Shown here: piece after piece, positions 17,577-26,101 of the stretch | Position numbering within the stretch: position 1 is the first letter of the stretch | Layout: every line of letters starts with the position of its first letter | Origin: Archaeoglobales archaeon | Lineage (GTDB): Archaea; Halobacteriota; Archaeoglobi; Archaeoglobales; Archaeoglobaceae | Reading direction: 5' to 3' | DNA: 62,997 bases | NCBI GenBank assembly: GCA_030055595.1 | Contig: JASFYH010000009.1 | Span: 1 to 62,997 of the forward strand | The notes under the pieces: model-generated | What the model was told of the DNA's origin: nothing | Database searches by the model: none | The model's input: the letters and a program-made list of their open reading frames with translations, nothing else | Program-made: the position numbers and the translations under genes

Positions 17577-19184
17577 ATGAAATTCAATGCAAGAAAGTTC
17601 AAAGAGCTCTCAGACAAAGACTTTGAAAAAGCTTGGCTTAGCGGTAAAGAGATCATATCGCTTCAAGACCCGAATAGAGTCTATCCACGCCTATTCTATT
17701 CGCACGGTGAAGAACACCCACTTTTCAAGACTATTGGGATGCTCAGAGAGGCTTATCTCAGAATGGGGTTTAGAGAAGTCGTTAATCCTCTCATAGTTGA
17801 AGATGTTCACGTAAAAAAGCAATTTGGAAAAGAAGCTTTAGCGGTTCTCGATCGCTGTTTTTATTTGGCATCTCTCCCGAAGCCAAATGTTGGTATCTCC
17901 ACAGAGAGAATTGAGAAAATAAAGAATATAACGGGAAAAGACTTTAATGAGGAGGATTTAAGGAAAGTCTTCCATACTTACAAGAAGGGACAGCTCGACG
18001 GCGATGATCTAAGCTATGAAGTTGCTAAAGTTCTCGGAGTGGACGATCTCACCGCTATAAGGATCATAGACGATCTCTTTCCGGAATTTAAGCAATTGAA
18101 ACCTGAACCGAGCAAGCTAACACTTCGCAGTCACATGACAACTGGATGGTTCATAACCCTAAGCGAGATCGCAGATAAGCTCCCTCTACCAATAAAACTC
18201 TTTAGCGTTGACAGATGCTTTAGAAAAGAGCAAGGAGAGGATGCAACAAGGCTTTACAGCTATTTCTCCGCAAGTTGTGTCCTCGTTGATGAGGATGTAA
18301 GTGTTGACGATGGAAAAGCTGTTGCAGAAGCTTTGCTAAGACAATTTGGATTTGAAAAGTTCAAATTCAAGCCGGATGAGAAAAGAAGTAAATATTACAT
18401 ACCTTCAACACAAACAGAGGTTTATGCATTTTATCCCAAGCTTGTTGGCTCGAAGACGAAGTATAGCGATGGATGGGTTGAAATTGCGACCTTTGGGATC
18501 TATTCGCCAACCGCTTTGGCTGAGTATGATATAGATTATCCAGTGATGAACCTCGGACTCGGTGTTGAGAGGCTTGCCATGATCTTATTTGGCTATGAAG
18601 ACGTCAGAAAGCTTGTTTATCCACAGCTTTATGGGCAGATAAAGCTGAGCGACTTGGAGATCGCAAGGGCAATAAGGATAAAAGAAGTTCCCGGAACTTC
18701 GAGTGGATTTGAAATTGCCAAGAAAATTGTTGAGACCGCGGAACGGTATGCTGACGCTGAGAGTCCGTGCAGTTTTCTTGCGTTCGAAGGAGAAGTGTAT
18801 AGTAGAAAGGTAAAAGTATATTTAGAAGAAAATGAGCCAAATTCAAAGTTATGTGGACCCGCTTTCAAAAACGAAATTGTAGTCTACAATGGAAGCGTTT
18901 ACGGAGTCCCAGAAACGGAGGAATTCAAAAAAATATTTGAAGAAGGAGTGAGATGCGGTATAAGATATATAGATGCCTTTTCCTTGCTCGCAGCGAAAAA
19001 GATCGAGGACTCGGCGTTAAGAGGAAAAGAAAACGTTCTTATTAGGGTTAGAAATGTCGAGGGGCTTTCAAGTGTAAATCTAACCATTCAAGAAAACGTT
19101 AGAAATTATATTGTATGGAAGGGTGGAAAAATTGATGTTCGTGGTCCAATGTTCGTCAAAGTTCGTGCTTTATATGGGGATTAG
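17577..19184 (+). CDS. sepS: O-phosphoseryl-tRNA(Cys) synthetase (SepRS)
   Basis: 535 residues, class II aminoacyl-tRNA synthetase related to PheRS alpha. It charges tRNA-Cys with O-phosphoserine, which SepCysS then converts to cysteine; Archaeoglobus and many methanogens use this route. Signatures: FYSHGEEHPLF, LTLRSHMTTGWF (Sep-binding motif), SVDRCFRKEQGEDATRL (motif 2) and NLGLGVERLAMILFGYEDVRKL (motif 3). It extends into a C-terminal anticodon-binding region. The partner sepcysS is not in this window. The 3' end overlaps the convergent signal peptidase by 15 bp. Confidence 0.96.
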   Translation: MKFNARKFKELSDKDFEKAWLSGKEIISLQDPNRVYPRLFYSHGEEHPLFKTIGMLREAYLRMGFREVVNPLIVEDVHVKKQFGKEALAVLDRCFYLASLPKPNVGISTERIEKIKNITGKDFNEEDLRKVFHTYKKGQLDGDDLSYEVAKVLGVDDLTAIRIIDDLFPEFKQLKPEPSKLTLRSHMTTGWFITLSEIADKLPLPIKLFSVDRCFRKEQGEDATRLYSYFSASCVLVDEDVSVDDGKAVAEALLRQFGFEKFKFKPDEKRSKYYIPSTQTEVYAFYPKLVGSKTKYSDGWVEIATFGIYSPTALAEYDIDYPVMNLGLGVERLAMILFGYEDVRKLVYPQLYGQIKLSDLEIARAIRIKEVPGTSSGFEIAKKIVETAERYADAESPCSFLAFEGEVYSRKVKVYLEENEPNSKLCGPAFKNEIVVYNGSVYGVPETEEFKKIFEEGVRCGIRYIDAFSLLAAKKIEDSALRGKENVLIRVRNVEGLSSVNLTIQENVRNYIVWKGGKIDVRGPMFVKVRALYGD

Positions 19185-19724
19185 AAGTCGAAGATAGCCG
19201 ATAAGCGGAATTCTAAGCTTTGCAACGCCTACGATCCATTCCTCTTGCACTGGCAAAATCCTCTCCGCCCCATTTGGAGAGCGGATGATCGCAAGCTGAT
19301 CCGGGATCCTATTCGCATCTCCTTGTGTTATATAGCCACTGATCTCAGCTTTTTCATCCGTAAGCGATAGCTTGCCACCGCTCAGAATGGGAATACTTTC
19401 GGAAGAGTTGACGTAGGCTATTACTCTGTGAATGATAGCTTTACCATAGCCATTCGGGTAGTAGACGATCACGTCTCCATAATTTCCAAAACTCTTGTAT
19501 CCTATCTTCTTTCCTTCTTCCCACGTCGTAAGCCCAACTCTGCTTGGATGCATCAGTATGACGACGTCTCCGGGCATGAGATTTGGTTCCATGCTCCCTG
19601 ACTCGACTGCAACCATGAATGGCCAAGATCCGGTTATGGCAATTCCCGCCAATATTATCACTGCAACAATTGCTACAGTGGAGACCAAATCCTTTATGAA
19701 CTCAATAATCTTAGCTTTTTCCAT
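19170..19724 (-). CDS. Archaeal type I signal peptidase (Sec11-like)
   Basis: 184 residues from ATG 19724. An N-terminal membrane helix (about residues 13-32) is followed by the catalytic Ser box VESGSMEPNLMPGD and IIHRVIAY, where His replaces the bacterial Lys, as in archaeal/eukaryotic Sec11. QGDANRIPD matches the conserved Asp box. A C-terminal hydrophobic stretch (IPLIGYLRLLIPI) may be a second membrane segment. It removes signal peptides from secreted proteins. Its start codon overlaps by two bases that of the divergent DNA polymerase gene. Confidence 0.92.
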   Translation of the reverse strand: MEKAKIIEFIKDLVSTVAIVAVIILAGIAITGSWPFMVAVESGSMEPNLMPGDVVILMHPSRVGLTTWEEGKKIGYKSFGNYGDVIVYYPNGYGKAIIHRVIAYVNSSESIPILSGGKLSLTDEKAEISGYITQGDANRIPDQLAIIRSPNGAERILPVQEEWIVGVAKLRIPLIGYLRLLIPI

Positions 19725-21186
19725 GAATGGAGGGGGGCAGAGAGTAGTTAAAAATATCGATGCGGTCACAGTTGCAAAAAAGTTTCTTGTAAGAGGGCAC
19801 AACATAAGTCCTGAAGCAGCCAAACTCATATCCTCCTCTGAAGATCCCGAAGTGGTTATTGAAGAAGTTTGCAAGATCGCTAAGAGCAAGTTCATAATCG
19901 GTGAAGAAGAGGTTTTGAGCGTAATTCAAAGCCTTAAAAAAACCCCCTATAAGAAAGAGATTAAAAAGGATCTCCCTCTACAGGTTAGTGGTGATCAAGG
20001 GGTCAAAGTTTTAAAAGAAATTAGAAGTTCAATTGTCGAAGGAAAAGTTGAGGACTTTGTTGCCTATTTCAACTCCCGACTGGATAAGATCTCCAAAATA
20101 CTCCGAAATCGAGTTCAACCCACACAGATCAGAAATCTGGGTAGATTTAAAGGTGAGACTGTTAGCGTAATCGGGATCGTCTCAAACGTCTTAGAAAGAA
20201 AAGATCACTTCATAATCGAGCTTGAAGACCAAACTGGGACTATAAATTGTATTGCAAATGGTAAAAATGTTGAAATTGCAAGAGAATTGCTTGGAGATGA
20301 AGTCATCGGTATTACAGGAACGTTAAGAGGCAACACAATTCTTGTGGATAGAATAATTTTTCCAGATGTCCCTGTTAATGGGGATAGAAAGCAGATCGAC
20401 TTTGGAATCGTCTTCATCTCTGATACCCACTTTGGTAGCAAGGATTTTCTTGAGGAAAATTGGAATAAATTCGTTGATTGGCTCAACTACCAAAGTCCAG
20501 ACGAGAAGTTGAATAAAGTTGCTGAAAAAATAAAGTATGTAATACTGGCGGGCGATGTAGTGGATGGGGTTGGAGTTTATCCTGAGCAGGAAAAGGAACT
20601 TAGTATAATCGATATATATCAGCAATACGAGTTCGCTGCAGAGCATTTGGATAAAATAAGAAAAGACCTTCGAATAGTAATCTCACCCGGAAATCACGAT
20701 GCGGTTCGTCAAGCGGAGCCTCAACCTCCGTTGCCGAGGGAGTTCGAGAATTTATTTCCAAAGAATGTGATAAACGTTGGAAATCCTTCTTTTCTCGATC
20801 TAAATGGTGTTAGGGTTCTTATATACCATGGAAGAAGTTTAGACGACATCGTAACCAAGATCCCAAGGTTGAGCTACGACGCACCTCATAAGGGGATGGA
20901 AGAACTTTTGAAAAGACGTCACCTTTGCCCCCTATATGGTGGTAGAAGTCCGATAGCTCCAGATAAGGAAGACAACCTTGTAGTTGAAGAGATCCCAGAT
21001 GTGATCCATAGTGGACATGTTCATACTTTTGGAGTTGGATTTTATAGGGGTGTTTTCCTCGTAAACTCCTCTACTTGGCAGTCGCAAACAGAATTTCAGA
21101 AGAAAGTAAACTTGAAGCCAATGCCATGTAACGTTGCGGTGTATATTGGGGACAAGATCGGAAGGTTGAACTTTAACGGTGGTTGA
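19723..21186 (+). CDS. polB: DNA polymerase D small subunit (DP1), 3'-5' exonuclease
   Basis: 487 residues. An N-terminal helical region is followed by an OB fold (about 135-210) and a calcineurin-like phosphoesterase domain. Mre11-type metal motifs are intact: FISDTHFGS, LAGDVVDGVG, SPGNHDAVR, YHGRS, SGHVHTFG. So proofreading activity is likely. PolD is the replicative polymerase of euryarchaea; the large subunit is not in this window. The ATG lies within CATGAATGG and overlaps the start codon of the divergent signal peptidase. The stop is immediately followed by the ATG of a phosphoribosyltransferase. Confidence 0.96.
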   Translation: MNGGGQRVVKNIDAVTVAKKFLVRGHNISPEAAKLISSSEDPEVVIEEVCKIAKSKFIIGEEEVLSVIQSLKKTPYKKEIKKDLPLQVSGDQGVKVLKEIRSSIVEGKVEDFVAYFNSRLDKISKILRNRVQPTQIRNLGRFKGETVSVIGIVSNVLERKDHFIIELEDQTGTINCIANGKNVEIARELLGDEVIGITGTLRGNTILVDRIIFPDVPVNGDRKQIDFGIVFISDTHFGSKDFLEENWNKFVDWLNYQSPDEKLNKVAEKIKYVILAGDVVDGVGVYPEQEKELSIIDIYQQYEFAAEHLDKIRKDLRIVISPGNHDAVRQAEPQPPLPREFENLFPKNVINVGNPSFLDLNGVRVLIYHGRSLDDIVTKIPRLSYDAPHKGMEELLKRRHLCPLYGGRSPIAPDKEDNLVVEEIPDVIHSGHVHTFGVGFYRGVFLVNSSTWQSQTEFQKKVNLKPMPCNVAVYIGDKIGRLNFNGG

Positions 21187-21798
21187 ATGGATCGCTATGT
21201 TGTTTTAAATTGGGACTACGCTGAAATGCTATGTAGAAAAGTTGCGATGCAGGTTCTTGAAGACTCCTTTAAACCAGAGAAGATCGTTGCCCCCGCAAGG
21301 GGTGGCTGGTTTGCATCAATGATCTTAGGAGACTACTTAGGCGTTGAGGCGTTGAGTATAGATCTGAAGAAGAAAGATAAGATCTCTGCAGAGAGAGTTT
21401 TGGTCGTTGATGACTTTGTGAATACCGGCAGGACTATGAAGACTGTCATTGGGAGATTGGATGCAAAAGAGATCAAAACCTGTGCATTGCTTATGTTACA
21501 AGCTTCAGAATTTGTTCCAGACTACCTTGGAGAATATATCTCTGAAAACGTTTGGATAATATTTCCTTGGAACTCAGTAGAGGATCTCTCTGCTCTGATC
21601 TTGAGCATACTCGAAAAAGGCGATCAGGATTATTGGGGGCTAAAAAATGCTCTTTTTTCAGAATTTAATTTAGATCCTATAAATTTGGAGATCTCCCAAC
21701 CCTCGAAACTTATAGAGGTCCTTTATATCCTCGAAAAAAGAAGACAGGTCGAGAAATTCGAGGAATCTGGTAAGGTTTTTTGGAGGCTGAGAAGATGA
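21187..21798 (+). CDS. Predicted purine phosphoribosyltransferase with C-terminal winged-helix-like tail
   Basis: 203 residues. The PRPP-binding signature VLVVDDFVNTGRTM (about 78-91) and IVAPARGGWFASM define a type I phosphoribosyltransferase of the guanine/hypoxanthine group (COG2236-like). The last ~55 residues (LIEVLYILEKRRQV, SGKVFWRLRR) look like a small winged-helix module; this is inference from pattern only. The gene starts directly at the PolD small-subunit stop and overlaps the next gene through ATGA, so the three are probably one operon. Likely role: purine base salvage. Confidence 0.82.
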   Translation: MDRYVVLNWDYAEMLCRKVAMQVLEDSFKPEKIVAPARGGWFASMILGDYLGVEALSIDLKKKDKISAERVLVVDDFVNTGRTMKTVIGRLDAKEIKTCALLMLQASEFVPDYLGEYISENVWIIFPWNSVEDLSALILSILEKGDQDYWGLKNALFSEFNLDPINLEISQPSKLIEVLYILEKRRQVEKFEESGKVFWRLRR

Positions 21799-22508
21799 TC
21801 GGGATCGTAGGTGGAACTCTTTTGCTCGAAAATGAGTGCATTGCAGAGCGGAAGGAGATTGAATTGAAAACTCCTTTTGGTGTTGCAGAAGTCGATCTTG
21901 GAAATTTGAATGGAGTGGAAGTTGCGGTAATTCAGAGACATGGAAGAGAGAAGAACAAGCCTCCACATTTAATAAACCATCAGGCGAATTTCTACGCATT
22001 TAAGTCTCTTGGAGTTAGGAAAGTAATTGGAATGGGATCTGCTGGTTGTCTCAGGGAGGAAATTGAGATCCCTGCTATAGTAATTCCACATGACTACATC
22101 GATCTATTTAGTTCTGCAACAGTTTTTAACGACTCCTTAGTTTACATAACACCCGGATTCGATGAAAGCATACGAAGGGTGCTAATAGAGACTGCAAAAA
22201 AGATCTCGAATTTGCCTGTTATAGATCGAGGAATTTACTTCCAAACGCGTGGTCCAAGACTCGAAACGAAGGCAGAAATTGCTATGATCAGGAACTTTGC
22301 TGACTGCGTTGGCATGACTGCGGGTAGTGAAGCTACGGTTGCTAAAGAACTTGGAATTGGATATGCTGTGATCTGCACGATGGATAACTATGCCCATGGT
22401 ATAAGAGGCGAAGAAGTGAACTACGAGTTAATCATAGCAAAAGCAAAAGAGAATGCAAAGACTTGCCTTGAGATCGTTCGAAGAGCGGTGGAGATCATTT
22501 CGGAATGA
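21795..22508 (+). CDS. 5'-methylthioadenosine/methylthioinosine phosphorylase family
   Basis: 237 residues from ATG 21795 (MIGIVGGT), which overlaps the upstream stop as ATGA. PNP/MTAP family motifs: QRHGREKNKPPHLINHQAN (phosphate and ribose site), GMGSAGCL, RGIYFQTRGPRLETKAEI and VGMTAGSEATVAKELG. It cleaves a methylthio-nucleoside with phosphate to the free base and methylthioribose 1-phosphate. The base-recognition loop reads CTMDNYAHGI, which could favour a 6-oxopurine (methylthioinosine) over adenine; that is inference. Coupling with the phosphoribosyltransferase makes a complete salvage pair. Confidence 0.87.
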   Translation: MIGIVGGTLLLENECIAERKEIELKTPFGVAEVDLGNLNGVEVAVIQRHGREKNKPPHLINHQANFYAFKSLGVRKVIGMGSAGCLREEIEIPAIVIPHDYIDLFSSATVFNDSLVYITPGFDESIRRVLIETAKKISNLPVIDRGIYFQTRGPRLETKAEIAMIRNFADCVGMTAGSEATVAKELGIGYAVICTMDNYAHGIRGEEVNYELIIAKAKENAKTCLEIVRRAVEIISE

Positions 22509-22515
22509 GATTTTA

Positions 22516-22617
22516 AGGACAGAAGAGGAATTTAATTCACTCGGTATTCTCATAGCAAGGACATTCATTGAAAATGGCTCGATATGGGTAAGAAGGGATG
22601 AGGATTATAAGTATTGA
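22516..22617 (+). other. Possible coding remnant or very small ORF in the mtnP-serA gap
   Basis: Within the 273-bp gap, a frame shifted relative to the preceding gene reads RTEEEFNSLGILIARTFIEN followed by GSIWVRRDEDYKY and a stop. Composition looks protein-like, but no good start codon precedes it, and the frame runs back into the preceding gene. It may be the 3' remnant of a lost gene. I do not recognise the family. The rest of the gap (22618-22781) is AT-rich, with the serA TATA-like element tttttatatcc near 22752-22762. Confidence 0.25.
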
Positions 22618-22781
22618 AGTTTTGAGGGTCGAATTTTGTTGAGCTTAGAATGAAAGGTCTTTATGTGTTTAGCTCTAAAATCTTTGCTGAAACTTGGGTT
22701 AAATTTTGAAGAAAATTTATTTCTTTTCATTTTTTTGGCAAAAATCGCATAGTTTTTATATCCGAGGTTAGAGTGGAAGCC

Positions 22782-24365
22782 ATGAAAGTGTTTGTCGCGG
22801 AAGAGATCAGTAATGAAGCATTAGATCTTATGAGAAAGGAAGGTCTTCAAGTGGATGTAAAAACGGGGTTAAAGAAGGAAGATCTACTAAACATAGTCAA
22901 GGATTACGATGCATTGATTGTGAGAAGTCAGATTAAGGTAGATAAGGATATTATAGAGAGAGCGAAGAATTTGAAGATCATTGGAAGGGCGGGAGTTGGA
23001 GTTGACAACATAGATCTTGAGACTGCGAGCCAGCGAGGAATCATAGTCGTAAATGCTCCGGGAGGAAACACGATCTCAACCGCTGAACATACAATTGCTC
23101 TGCTTTTAGCTCTTGCAAGGAAGATCCCTCAGGCTTATTTGTCAATGAAAGAGAAGAAGTGGGATAGGAAGAAGTTCACGGGAACTGAGCTTCGTGGGAA
23201 AACGGTTGGAGTGATTGGACTCGGAAGAGTGGGGTTCGAAGTGGCTAAGAGATGCAGAGCTCTCGAAATGAACGTTCTTGCATACGATCCCTACATACCT
23301 CAGGAAAGGGCTCAGCAGATCGGTGCAAAACTTGTAGATCTTGAGACTCTTCTCAAGGAGTCGGACATAATTACACTACATGTCCCCAAGACGAAAGAAA
23401 CTTCTGGGCTAATAAAGAAAGAGCAAGTTGAATTGATGAAGAAAGGAGTTATGATCGTAAATACGGCAAGAGGAGGGATAATTGACGAGAATGCCCTCTT
23501 AGAAGGACTTAAAAGTGGTAGGATCGGTGGAGTTGCGTTAGACGTTTATGAGAAGGAACCTCCGGACTTTAACAGTCCTATATTTAGTTTTGAAAATGTT
23601 GTTACGACCCCACACTTAGCTGCCTCAACCGAGGAGGCACAGCTTAGCGTAGGACTGATCGTCGCAGAAGATATAGTCAATTTTGCAAAGGGCTTACCAG
23701 TGAAGAATGCGGTGAATCTCCCACCAATTGAGCCCGCTGAGTTTGAGTTCGTTTACCCATATATGCTCCTTGCAGAGAAGATGGGGAAGATTGCAAGTGC
23801 CAGACTTGCGGGTGTAATAAGAAATGTAAAACTAACGTTCAGTGGTAAAATTGCAGAGAAGAATACAGAATTTGTTGTTAGGGCTTTGTTGAAAGGGTTG
23901 CTTGAAAAGACACTTGGAGCGGGAATAAATCTAATTTCGGCAAAGAAGATCGCTGAGGAGAGGAGAATAAAAGTGGAAACGAGCGTTGTTGGTAGGGTGG
24001 AAAATTATGAGAGTCTTCTGGAGATAGAAGTTGAGACTGATGGAAAAAAGATCTCCTTTGCTGGAACCTGCTTCGGGAAGGAATACAGACTGCTTAAGAT
24101 CGATGTTTACCACGTAAACTTCATACCAAAGGGACACTATATAATCTCACTACACGAAGACAAGCCCGGAGTAATTGGAAGGGTTGGAACCTTATTTGGC
24201 AAGAACAAGATCAATATCGCGGGAATGATCGTTGGCAGAACAGGGGATAAACCCGGTGGAGTTCAGCTAATGCTTTTGCTCGTTGACGATCCGCCTACAG
24301 ATCAAGTGCTGAAGGAGATGCTTAAGCTTGATGGAATAATCGACGCTACCTATGTAGAACTTTAA
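22782..24365 (+). CDS. serA: D-3-phosphoglycerate dehydrogenase
   Basis: 527 residues from ATG 22782, the length I remember for the Archaeoglobus enzyme; an in-frame GTG at 22773 is less likely. It oxidises 3-phosphoglycerate with NAD+, the first step of serine synthesis. Substrate-binding and Rossmann domains: GRAGVGVDNID, VIGLGRVGFEVAKR, active-site VNTARGGIIDE and TTPHLAASTEEAQL. A regulatory intervening domain and a C-terminal ACT domain (SLHEDKPGVIGRVGTLFGK) follow. TATA-like element about 25 bp upstream suggests a leaderless mRNA. Serine feeds the phosphoserine pool used by SepRS. Confidence 0.97.
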   Translation: MKVFVAEEISNEALDLMRKEGLQVDVKTGLKKEDLLNIVKDYDALIVRSQIKVDKDIIERAKNLKIIGRAGVGVDNIDLETASQRGIIVVNAPGGNTISTAEHTIALLLALARKIPQAYLSMKEKKWDRKKFTGTELRGKTVGVIGLGRVGFEVAKRCRALEMNVLAYDPYIPQERAQQIGAKLVDLETLLKESDIITLHVPKTKETSGLIKKEQVELMKKGVMIVNTARGGIIDENALLEGLKSGRIGGVALDVYEKEPPDFNSPIFSFENVVTTPHLAASTEEAQLSVGLIVAEDIVNFAKGLPVKNAVNLPPIEPAEFEFVYPYMLLAEKMGKIASARLAGVIRNVKLTFSGKIAEKNTEFVVRALLKGLLEKTLGAGINLISAKKIAEERRIKVETSVVGRVENYESLLEIEVETDGKKISFAGTCFGKEYRLLKIDVYHVNFIPKGHYIISLHEDKPGVIGRVGTLFGKNKINIAGMIVGRTGDKPGGVQLMLLLVDDPPTDQVLKEMLKLDGIIDATYVEL

Positions 24366-24377
24366 AAATTGAATTTT

Positions 24378-24503
24378 TTAAATTGAATTTGGTTTAGATC
24401 CTTCAATTTCTTCATAGATCCTGACTTTCTTTGGCACAATTCTTGGGCTTTTGTCAGTCATTGGGTCCATTAAAACAAAAAAGCCGTTTCGGATCTTTAT
24501 CAT
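24378..24503 (-). pseudogene. Possible C-terminal remnant of a hotdog-fold acyl-CoA thioesterase
   Basis: 41 codons starting MIKIRNGFFVLMDPMTDKSP and ending IVPKKVRIYEEIEGSKPNSI. The pattern of a beta strand, a short loop with Asp-Pro, and a proline-rich PRIVPKKV tail resembles the C-terminal end of archaeal hotdog thioesterases. An in-frame stop lies 9 bp upstream of the ATG and no N-terminal half is visible. It may be a decayed gene or a real small protein. Low confidence; the family link is pattern-based only. Confidence 0.3.
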
Positions 24504-24597
24504 GCTTTTTTAACAAAGAGAGATTTGTAAGATCGTGCTTAACTTAAAACCTTTAGCGTAAAGTATATGATTCGAATTGAACAACATGGGAGGAGAC

Positions 24598-25386
24598 ATG
24601 GTTCATGAAAAATGGATCGAGACTTTGAGAACTCAAAATAGAAGACTTAAAGACCTGAAGAAGAGTCCAAAAGTTGTTCTTGTGCATGATCTTCCATGGG
24701 TAAGAATTAGAGACATCTCAGATCAGTTTTACTGTGAACTTAAAGTTGATCTCGAGTTAAAATTTGGCAAGAAATATGCTCCAGAAACAAAAAAAGGCTC
24801 TGAAATTCACAAAAAAGTTGATTCCAGTTTAAGAAGAGTGAATTTAAAAAGACTAATTGAGGACATAGTCTCGGGAAAATCCTTTTTTGCCAAATTTACT
24901 GTGGATTTTGAATTTGAAGAAGTGCCAATTGTTGGTGTGTTGGATCAAACATTTTTTCGGGAAGGAAAACCCTTCTATCTTTTAGAGGTGAAGTCCACAA
25001 ATCATAAGCTCGACAGAATTTATGAAGGCGAAAAGGCTCAGGCAATGCTTTATGGTTTTGCTCTCGAGAAAATGGGTTTTGATTGCTCGAAGCTTTGCTT
25101 AGCAGTAGTTAAAGTTAAAAGAGATTTAGATGTGGAAAAATACTCAAATTTGGCTGTGAGAGTTGTTCAGAAAATGGATCTTATTCGAGATCTTGGCAAA
25201 GGAAAAGTTGGTAATAAAGAGCTCAAAAATGAATTTGTGCATTTTTGGGAATACAATGGCTTAGAAGAGCTTGAGGGTGAAATAAGGGAGAAGTTGAATT
25301 ATTGGACTAAAAAAAGAAGCCCAAAACCGGCACAGAATACAAATAAATGCAAAAGGTGTGCTTATAAGGACTTCTGCAGGGGGTAA
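24598..25386 (+). CDS. Cas4/Exo5-like RecB-family nuclease with Fe-S cluster
   Basis: 262 residues from ATG 24598, preceded by gggagga; a TTG at 24577 is possible but lacks a ribosome binding site. PD-(D/E)xK nuclease motifs: GSEIH (His71), VGVLDQ (Asp116), LLEVKST (Glu130, Lys132) and KAQAMLY (Gln148, Tyr152). Four cysteines (Cys46, Cys251, Cys254, Cys260; C-terminal CKRCAYKDFC) match the 4Fe-4S iron staple of Cas4, AddB and Exo5. No CRISPR array or other cas gene is in the window, so this is probably a stand-alone single-strand exonuclease in repair. The exact role is unknown. Confidence 0.85.
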   Translation: MVHEKWIETLRTQNRRLKDLKKSPKVVLVHDLPWVRIRDISDQFYCELKVDLELKFGKKYAPETKKGSEIHKKVDSSLRRVNLKRLIEDIVSGKSFFAKFTVDFEFEEVPIVGVLDQTFFREGKPFYLLEVKSTNHKLDRIYEGEKAQAMLYGFALEKMGFDCSKLCLAVVKVKRDLDVEKYSNLAVRVVQKMDLIRDLGKGKVGNKELKNEFVHFWEYNGLEELEGEIREKLNYWTKKRSPKPAQNTNKCKRCAYKDFCRG

Positions 25387-25432
25387 ACATTAAAAAATGT
25401 TTATGGAAGCAATTCTAATGGCTAAATTCAAC

Positions 25433-26101
25433 CTAAATCAACCCCAGAAACTCAAGTGCCTCAACAACCCCGTCGCCATCGTTTGACGGCGTGATTAAAT
25501 CTGCAAGTTCCTTTAGCCTTTGATCAGCATTCGCCACCGCAATCCTGAAGCCCGCAACTTCAAACATCTCTATGTCATTTTCAGAATCGCCAATGACCGC
25601 AAAATCCTTCGCTTCGACTTTCAAATGCTTGGCTATGAACTCCAGTGCTCCACCCTTACTGACCTTTTTGTCCGCAATGTGATAGGCAAACCCAGAGTCG
25701 AGAAGTTTGACATCGAAATCCTTTAGGATCTCCCTTGCTCTTTGAATGTCGAAATTCCTTCGCATGCAAACCTCCGATTTTCGGTATTCGAAATCCAGTA
25801 GCTCAACGCTGAAGTGCTTTTTGAGTTCCTCAAGAGCCTTCAGGCATTTTTCTTTGTTTCCGAGTATTATGTCCTCTCCATCGTAGCTGAATCGCACAAC
25901 TCCTCCATTTTCACAGATCACGATATCAGAGACGCCAATCACCTTTGCAACCGCCTTGGCGAAGCATGGGACGTTGCCAGTTGCAAGGATCACCGGGATC
26001 TTCAGCCTCCTCAAAGCTTCAACCGCTCTTAAATTTAGTGCCCGTCTTCGATCCGTGATCGTGCCATCTATGTCTACCGCTATAGCCTTTGGTTTGAACA
26101 T
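25433..26101 (-). CDS. Phosphoglycolate phosphatase, archaeal HAD type
   Basis: 222 residues, HAD superfamily with a type IIB cap. Motif I AVDIDGTITD (nucleophile Asp), motif II LATGN, motif III Lys in KKVSKG, motif IV VIGDSENDIEMF. Length and cap match archaeal phosphoglycolate phosphatases (TIGR01487 type), which clear 2-phosphoglycolate; related proteins act on other sugar phosphates. It starts immediately after the phaC stop (26101/26102) on the same strand, so it is probably last in a phaE-phaC-phosphatase transcript. Confidence 0.88.
   Translation of the reverse strand: MFKPKAIAVDIDGTITDRRRALNLRAVEALRRLKIPVILATGNVPCFAKAVAKVIGVSDIVICENGGVVRFSYDGEDIILGNKEKCLKALEELKKHFSVELLDFEYRKSEVCMRRNFDIQRAREILKDFDVKLLDSGFAYHIADKKVSKGGALEFIAKHLKVEAKDFAVIGDSENDIEMFEVAGFRIAVANADQRLKELADLITPSNDGDGVVEALEFLGLI

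Noticed and set aside
22509-22781. Riboswitch or structured leader before serA
   Set aside because: The region is AT-rich without stable stems; a TATA-like element about 25 bp before the ATG leaves no room for a leader.
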